From: Agrostemma githago
Taxonomy: Eukaryota; Streptophyta; Magnoliopsida; Caryophyllales; Caryophyllaceae
Reading direction: 5' to 3'
Assembly (NCBI GenBank): GCA_958450325.1
Contig: OY288246.1
Coordinates: forward strand, 38,310,544-38,374,543
DNA: 64,000 nucleotides
Positions 58,954 to 64,000 of the stretch are shown piece after piece. Both the position numbers and the translations under genes were made by a program. Positions within the stretch are counted from its first letter, which is position 1. Every line of letters starts with the position of its first letter. Below the pieces are notes generated by a model. That model was not told the origin of the DNA and made no database searches. It saw only the letters and a list, made by a program, of their open reading frames with translations.

Positions 58954-61900
58954 ATTATTCTGTGGTGGTCGCTTACAAGCACGGTTTCGGGTTGTTCATC
59001 GATAGTTTTCTATGGTGAGTGAAGGGGCTGGTGAAGGACGAAAATGATGTTAGATTATGGTCATTAAAGATTTTACTATTTTAGGGTGATGTAGAATGGT
59101 GGTATTTAAAGTAGAAGTGATGATGAAAGGAGTAGCATTGGTGATGATGATTATGTGTAGTAGGTGTGCTGTATTGCAGGGTGAAGGCAAAACCACCTCT
59201 CGCCGCGCCAACAAGCGAAGAGTTACAAAATCTAACTTGGAACAAAATTTGTGAGGTGGACCCTATATTTGTAAATTTTTTCAAATGAGCCCCATTTTTG
59301 TAATTAGTTTGAGTTTGAATTCTATTTAAGAAAAAAATGTGTATTTGTTCGTGTATATGTGATTATGAGTAACATTGTAACAACAAAAGTCGTCGTCACT
59401 TGCGGCCCCATCTCCACTAAAACTGCCCTTTAAATGTTTAGTCTTACTCCTGCTTAGCTTTTAGAGCTTCCAACTTCGAACATTTGCAACCATAGCTACA
59501 ACTTCCTTTCAGTCCCATTTCCGTCTCATTAGTTAACCCAATACCTATCACAAGGATTTTATTGTTTAAATATTAATGTGGAAGATTTTAAGATTATGTA
59601 AATGATGTTCTAAGATTCTGTCTAGGCATCTCATGTTTAATACCCAACTCTTATGTTTTCAAAAGCCTGCAACTCTTACACACACACACACACACACACT
59701 GTGTATTTGACTTCAACATTTTGCTGGTTCTGATATAGAATTGTAACGTTCATTTGACCTCAGGAGCTGCTTTACCTGTATGGGTTTGTTATTGAAGACA
59801 ATCCAGATGATTATCTAATGGTAAAGTATCGGCTTAAGCATTTAGATTAGTAGATGCAACTTCTGGCATTACAAAACTATATCATTATTAGGGGGCTACT
59901 CTGTCATCGGTGCAGTTACTTCATACCGTCGACATTTCATTGTAAAATAACAACTTTGCCCCTCCATTTATTTTTACAATTAATATTACTTTTTTATTAT
60001 AATGACTACCGTGTTGCTAAAACTCAATAATAAAACCGTCTTTTTTTCGATTGTTGTCTTAAAGTAAAACCGAGTTTAATACAAAGGTAAGAGTTTCAAC
60101 GTAAGACTTTTAACAATTAATTATTTAAATTAATTAATTATACGTAATTGGCTAAGACTGTTCTTTTCAACTTCTTTTCCGCTGAGCTCACTTCAGCTCA
60201 ATTCATCGTCGTCGTCATCATTTCGCTAATTACCGACTTAATTAAGAATTTTAACGTAATCATATAATTAAATACGTAATTATCCCTAATTTATCAAATC
60301 ATGAAACTCGAGAATTGAAAAAAAAAACAAAATTAGGCTTCACGCCGACCGACCCAGTTGAGTAATGGGTCCATCACTCGAGTGTGCCAGTAGAGCGATG
60401 GACCCATTACTCGACTGGGTCAGTCCGTGTGAAGTCCCCCTTTTGTTTTCTTCTTTTTTCCTGATTCTCGAGTTTCGTGATACAATAAATTATGGTTAAT
60501 TACGTGTTTAATTATATAATTATGTTAAAATTCTTAATTAAGTACTTAATTAGCTAATTAAGTATAATTAATTAATTGTTAAAATTCTTACATTGAAACT
60601 CTTATCTTTGTATTAACTCAGTTTTACTTTACGATGATTATCGAAAAATGACGGTAACTTTATGAAGTTAGGTTTTAAAACCTAAACAATTATCAATATA
60701 GTTAATTAAAAAGTTCAGAAACAAAAAAGAAATAAAAAGAAATAATGAAGAGCAAACTTGTCATTGAACCTATTAATGCCGACGGTATGAAGTAAAATGT
60801 CGACGGTAAAGAGTAGTTCCGCATTTTGTAATTTTGTCCGTCAGTTATTATAATGTTTTAGGTGACATTGATCGCATTTATTACCACTAGTGTTACATCT
60901 TTCGTTGAACCCCTTCATTGTAGACATTGACGTACAAAATCATGTTGGCTTAAGCATGTTGCAAAACCGGATTATAATTAGCATATTAAATTAGCAGGTT
61001 TGACTAACATGTATGATTAGTAGATTTTGTTGGTGGTGTTTGGTAATCGGCAATTTCAGATTAGTAGATTGTTAATTTTTCTGCAAATCGACTATTATGG
61101 ATATGAAGTAATAGGGGAAACCGGATAAGATATACTCCGTATTATCAAGGATAAAAAAAGTCATTTTGTATTTACTCACAATATGCTAGGAAAAGCAGCA
61201 TATTGTAAATCAGTAGATTGCACCTAAATCTACTATTTCAATATGTCGTTTACCAAAAATCCAAAACAACATATTGATTGGTCAAACATGTTAAATGCCC
61301 TCAATATGCCATAAAATAGGCAATCCGCCGTTTACCAAACATCCCCAAATATTAAGAGTGTTTTATACCTGCTGAGGCTTATATATGCACTGTCCAGGTT
61401 CATTATCCTGCTGAGGCTCTACACAATATGCCCTTTTTTTACTCCAAAACACAGCTTCTCCAAGCACAGGTAAGATATCTTGATTTCTTATACACTTTCA
61501 TCTTTTTATTAGAAGTTAATGTAGATATATTGACCCGTTGTTCTCAGTTCTCATAATATACTCAGCTTATGTGAAACTGAAGTATTTAAATAATTATATT
61601 GTCTCACAGAAAGCTGAATTAAGATGTTTGCTGCCCAGAAGCTTACTGAATCGCGGTTTCCTCTTGAACTCATCCTCTGAAAGCAAGATCACTCTGGAGA
61701 GCATGGCTAACAAGGTCTGCAACTATAGTTGGAGTGGTCAGCGAAAGACACCATCATATGTGAATAAGCTAGTTTTTCCAGATGATTTGTTGACTTCATT
61801 GAGGACTATAGCCATGCAGGAGGACGAACTTTTCAAGGTCCAATCACTGCTTGAAGAGGTGCAGTTTCATTGTTAACCTATTGTCCTATTAGTGTCTTGT

Positions 61901-62550
61901 GAGATGGCCTCACACAAAACTATTGTAAGACATCAATAAAACACTAATAAACTACAAAATTAAAAAATAATATTAAAAAATTAAAAAGTAACGACTCATA
62001 TGAGAGGTCTGACAGTAACATTATTGTGAGACCGTCTCATAAGGGAATTTCTGTTTATGTTCTAGCAATGTTTTTATCTGATTGAGTTTCTTTGCATAAT
62101 TAAAGTTTATTTACTTTGTATACTTTGATGGCACCATGACTGATTGGCTTTTTACATTCAAGATGAAGGTCATATAAATTATAGATGGCTGCTCACTGTG
62201 CCTGCTAGCTCTACTCAAACTAGCCATTTTCTTAAATTTAAGTTTATGATGTTTTTATTGGAGGAAAATCTCTTGGTAGATGTGAGAGAGCTCCGGCCTC
62301 TTAAGCATACAGCTCTGCTTGCATTTGTCGACAGTTAGCATAATCTTTAGCTGATTTATATGACATTAGTTTTTCTTGTTACAATTTGCTCAGACTAAAG
62401 TCTCTTCTCTCCTTGTCATGTTATGTACGAGTAGCTTGTAGGCACTGAAGGGGAGAGAGAGCCATCTGATACCGAAGTTCGAGCGGCAGTGTGGGAGGCT
62501 TGTGGGGATTTTGGGGCTCTGCAGCTTCTTGTTGATTTACTGAATACCAA
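46292..62550 (+). CDS. SET-domain / Rubisco-LSMT-like protein lysine methyltransferase, 14 exons
   Basis: Exons: 46292-46369, 46451-46541, 48464-48638, 48736-48841, 49772-49854, 50366-50392, 55354-55463, 55541-55654, 57021-57101, 57271-57335, 59764-59820, 61398-61469, 61610-61858, 62435-62550. All joins are GT-AG and keep frame, giving about 474 codons. SET motifs in order: KGFGIFS near residue 45, VPLNLAITPMRVLQDP near 62-77, RALNIPLPRSF near 193, DFCNHD near 259 (the NH motif) and ITISYGNKGNEELLYLYGF near 300-320, with the catalytic Tyr. Residues about 340-470 form the helical substrate-binding domain of this family. These enzymes use S-adenosylmethionine to methylate lysine; the substrate here is not known. 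It resembles my recollection of Arabidopsis At1g24610. The final exon is uncertain: reading through the last donor would add 12 codons and stop at 62587. Confidence 0.85.
46542..48463 (+). other. Intron 2 with an inserted element
   Basis: 1.9 kb. Contains a probable hAT-like element at about 47172-47970 and AT-rich DNA. The rest shows nothing recognisable. Confidence 0.6.
47172..47970. mobile_element. Possible non-autonomous TIR element in intron 2
   Basis: The left end GACACAAGGGTGGATTTGGG and the reverse of the right end GACACAGGATTTTGG are imperfect inverted repeats, each followed by a GGGTGGGC/GGGAGGGC block. A tRNA-like segment sits at 47266-47332. No transposase and no clear target duplication. 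Confidence 0.45.
49997..50012 (+). repeat. Poly-G run in intron 5
   Basis: About 16-18 consecutive G in intron 5. Confidence 0.8.
50366..50392 (+). CDS. 27-nt microexon of the SET gene
   Basis: Flanked by TTTCAG and GTATGC. Joining exon 5 to this exon and exon 7 gives LESEVSFENFLWANSVFW. Skipping it would lose nine residues of the conserved FLW block without shifting frame. It is isolated from exon 7 by the 5.0 kb intron 6. Confidence 0.8.
50615..50623 (+). repeat. 9-bp target duplication, left
   Basis: TTTTGTTTT, identical to 51129-51137. Confidence 0.65.
50624..51128. mobile_element. Mutator-like MITE (505 bp)
   Basis: About 115-bp terminal inverted repeats starting GGGTTATTTCATGGGAATAA at both ends, including ATACCAACTATGCG, AATCTCATTTTAATA and TAATCTCGCTTTGTTATG. 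Flanked by 9-bp direct repeats TTTTGTTTT. Length of the repeats and target duplication fit the Mutator superfamily. No coding sequence. Confidence 0.8.
51179..51372 (+). repeat. Minisatellite of ~25-bp units
   Basis: Six or seven degenerate units of the type ACTTTTACGCAGTACATTTT. The core CGCAGTAC also occurs in the outer inverted repeats (about 55275). Confidence 0.75.
51540..51567 (-). mobile_element. Helitron 3' terminus 1
   Basis: The minus strand reads hairpin CCCGTGCAGCGCACGGG, then CTTTAATCTAG, then T. A 7-bp-stem hairpin a few bases before CTAG, next to a T, is the Helitron 3' end signature. The 5' TC end was not located. Confidence 0.7.
52645..52735. mobile_element. Stowaway MITE 3 (91 bp)
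   Basis: Ends CTCTCTTCGTTCACTAT and ATAGTGACCGAAGGGAG with TA on both sides. Inserted in the satellite-like array. Confidence 0.85.
53070..53097 (-). mobile_element. Helitron 3' terminus 2
   Basis: Same hairpin as at 51551-51567, followed by CTATAATCTAG and T on the minus strand. It lies inside the satellite-like array, in the same orientation as terminus 1. Confidence 0.7.
56059..56372. repeat. Dispersed repeat, copy 2, in intron 8
   Basis: Near-identical to 45609-45932. It is part of a longer insertion spanning about 55916-56665, which also holds a C/T-rich start and a partly duplicated ~80-bp unit (TTTCTTCTTAGT ... AGCTGCTCTGAT). Confidence 0.8.
57552..57838. mobile_element. Stowaway-like MITE 4 (287 bp), intron 10
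   Basis: Starts CTCCCTCCATTCAC and ends TTTGGAATTAAGGGAG, flanked by TA. Longer than the other three copies. Its right end recurs at 58044-58143 through a local duplication. Confidence 0.7.
57746..58260 (+). repeat. Nested tandem duplication (~302 bp and ~65 bp)
   Basis: GTAAGAGTTTGTA at 57746 recurs at 58048 and the following sequence repeats. Within the first copy, the segment containing CCCTTATATAGGGTTCAAAC is doubled at about 65-bp spacing. Confidence 0.8.
57842..59335. mobile_element. Long inverted-repeat (foldback-like) element, intron 10
   Basis: The left arm (58144-58490) matches the reverse complement of the right arm (58975-59335): AAACTAATTA, TTACAAATATAGG, CAAGTTAGA, GCGAGAGGTGG, CACTTCTACTTTAAA, CATAATCTAACAT and CCCGAAACCG in the same order. 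The arms are moderately diverged. About 480 bp of unique DNA lies between. No target duplication could be fixed. Confidence 0.75.
58925..58954 (+). repeat. Compound (TA)n(TG)n microsatellite
   Basis: TATATATATA followed by about nine TG units. Confidence 0.8.
59679..59699 (+). repeat. (CA)n microsatellite near exon 11
   Basis: About ten CA units, 65 bp upstream of exon 11. Confidence 0.8.
59891..60833. mobile_element. Near-complete hairpin element, intron 11
   Basis: The left half is the imperfect reverse complement of the right half, from the ends (left CTACTCTGTC ... ACTTCATACCGTCGACATT; reversed right CTACTCTTTACC ... ACTTCATACCGTCGGCATT) to the centre (CCCAGTTGAGTAATGGGTCC against CCCAGTCGAGTAATGGGTCC) near 60390. 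Arms are about 450 bp, with almost no loop. Similar in design to the outer repeats in intron 6. Confidence 0.8.
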
Positions 62551-62990
62551 GTATGTTTTGGCTTCCTGTAATTTAATTGCATTGTGAAACGCATCAACAA
62601 ATCTCTTGCTATTTTCACAACACAAAGAAACATAGAATAGTACCCTTTCTCCACTTTAAATTGAAACCCTAATTCTGGAGTGTATATAAGTGATGAAATT
62701 GAGAGTATGAGTGCAAGCACTGGCTTGGCATTGGAACTAGAAAGTAGATTTTCGCCGAGTGAAAGTTTCTGCAATCCTGTGGTTAATAAATTGTTTTTTA
62801 TTCATGGGGAGGAAGCCACAAGGGTGGGTTTAATTTTGATGAAATCCGAAGCCAGGTCAAGAGGACCACCTCCATGGCTTTTCGTAAATGAAATTGATGA
62901 AAGTTAATCCGACGATCCTCCTTTCTATGCCTTAAAGAATAGATCACATACTTACTGTCTGCAGACCCCTTTTTTGCGAGTCATCGTAGA
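62551..62990. other. 3' side of the SET gene with a small unidentified ORF
   Basis: A frame at 62680-62907 (75 codons, ending near PPPWLFVNEIDE) follows an AAACCCTAATTC leader-like sequence. It is not recognised; it could be a gene fragment or chance. The last SET exon was not found here with confidence. Confidence 0.3.
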
Positions 62991-64000
62991 AACTAATTTA
63001 GTGATATGTTTACGCATTTCTGAAAATCTTACTGTAAGAATATTTTATACTATAATATTACAGAATATGTAATATATCTTCCCTATTATTATGCTAATAT
63101 TTCTTCCCTATAATTATGGTCTTATTAGAAATCGAGTCTTTAAGAGATATGCTATCACAATAATATCAAACTAAATAAGGAATATTTCTATATTTACTCA
63201 ACCTTAATGAAAGGTTGATATTATCGTAATCTAAAACCCTAATAGGAAACCGGTCCTCTCTCTGCCTATATAATTGAGTCTTCCCCATCAGAAACTCTAT
63301 GCAGCATGAATAACGATAACAAACACTTATCACGTTATGGCACAAGAGAGAGAAACCGTACCTATTATTATTATTTGAAGATCATATGAAGACATATTAA
63401 TATTATTCGAAATTATCTTATTATTTTTGAAGTCGTCTTATAGAGATCTAATATCTTTTGTATTAGATTTTGACTTATTCCGTAGTGAGGTATGTTTTAA
63501 TCTCGTCTTAATTAATCTTTTGTGACCTTCATGTTGTTCAAAGATTTATGAGAATTATATTATATTTATGTCATGTTGATAATATGCTAACATGTGGTAT
63601 TATAGCTTAGGTTACTAAAATCATGATTGTCCATTAATTAAGATTATTATGAGTATTATTATACGTCATAATTGAATGTACCTTACTTTATTTTCCGTGA
63701 TTAGTTTTGTTTAAACTCACAAACAACTTATTTATTTTTCCCTCCTATGTTATATGGAGTTTGCACGTGTATTCTTTGATTTTGTATAACAATGCTAAGA
63801 AGCACACTTATATATTTAATGACACATTAGTAGGATAAAGTTGTTATTAAGTACCAAATTCGACTAAATGCTTGTGCATGTGAATCAGTGTGTCTTCGTA
63901 TCATGGCGTTTGATTATAATAATATACATATTTGACTCTCTATTAAGAGTGGTTTGTGTACTCTGATGAAGTTTATTAGGAGCTCTTAAATTCTTGAGTA
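62991..64000 (+). other. AT-rich, LTR-like end of window
   Basis: CCTATATAATTGAG at 63263 with C/T-rich DNA before and ACGTTATGGCACAAGAGAGAG after it looks like the U3-R part of a retroelement LTR. Boundaries, partner LTR and coding sequence are absent, so the call is weak. Confidence 0.25.

Noticed and set aside
62144..62338. ORF in intron 13 of the SET gene
   Set aside because: Falls between well-supported exons 13 and 14, and shows no family motif or splice support.

Overview
This is a repeat-dominated stretch of a plant nuclear genome, almost certainly a eudicot. The evidence is plant-lineage Ty3/gypsy elements (Tat-type with a second RNase H, Athila-type with a tRNA-Asp primer site, and a chromovirus-like element), Stowaway, hAT and Mutator-like miniature elements, Helitron ends, and one intron-rich SET-domain gene of plant type. 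Repeats of this kind are common in Caryophyllales, but the order cannot be fixed from this window. There are no rRNA or tRNA genes, operons or CRISPR arrays.

Layout. 1-3791: the 3' end of a plus-strand Tat element (A) with an antisense plant-mobile-domain gene, a polypurine tract and a 2.3 kb LTR. It is inserted in the pol of a minus-strand Tat element (B, 3792-9958; gag, protease/linker, RT, primer site and 1.3 kb LTR). 9959-16192: low-complexity DNA, an LTR-like fragment, a hAT MITE with a perfect 8-bp target duplication, a larger inverted-repeat element carrying a possible gene fragment, two Stowaway MITEs and AT-rich DNA. 16193-25348: a second minus-strand Tat element (C), with a 3.0 kb LTR, a spliced antisense plant-mobile-domain gene with its own TATA box, and decayed integrase, RNase H, RT and protease. 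C is interrupted by the LTR of a chromovirus-like element (F). That LTR is itself interrupted by an Athila-like element (D, 25538-40588), which encodes only Gag and protease. D contains a minus-strand solo LTR (E, 33336-34920), and its 3' end carries a tandem duplication that repeats the C pol segment. F resumes at 40594 with the rest of its LTR, primer site, gag and protease.

45609-62550: repeats and then the only convincing host gene, a 14-exon SET-domain / Rubisco-LSMT-like lysine methyltransferase on the plus strand. Its coding exons add up to about 474 codons spread over 16 kb. Introns 2, 6, 8, 10 and 11 are swollen by transposable elements, including a 4.8 kb composite in intron 6 and two long hairpin elements. 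The last codons are not resolved. The final 1.4 kb holds a small unidentified ORF and LTR-like AT-rich DNA.

No virus-like or defence system stands out. The most interesting structures are the antisense, spliced, TATA-driven plant-mobile-domain gene present in two independent Tat elements; the clusters of short dyad-symmetric repeats just upstream of the TATA box in several unrelated LTR families; the recoverable order of nested insertions followed by a tandem duplication; and the composite of satellite array and Helitron ends in intron 6.
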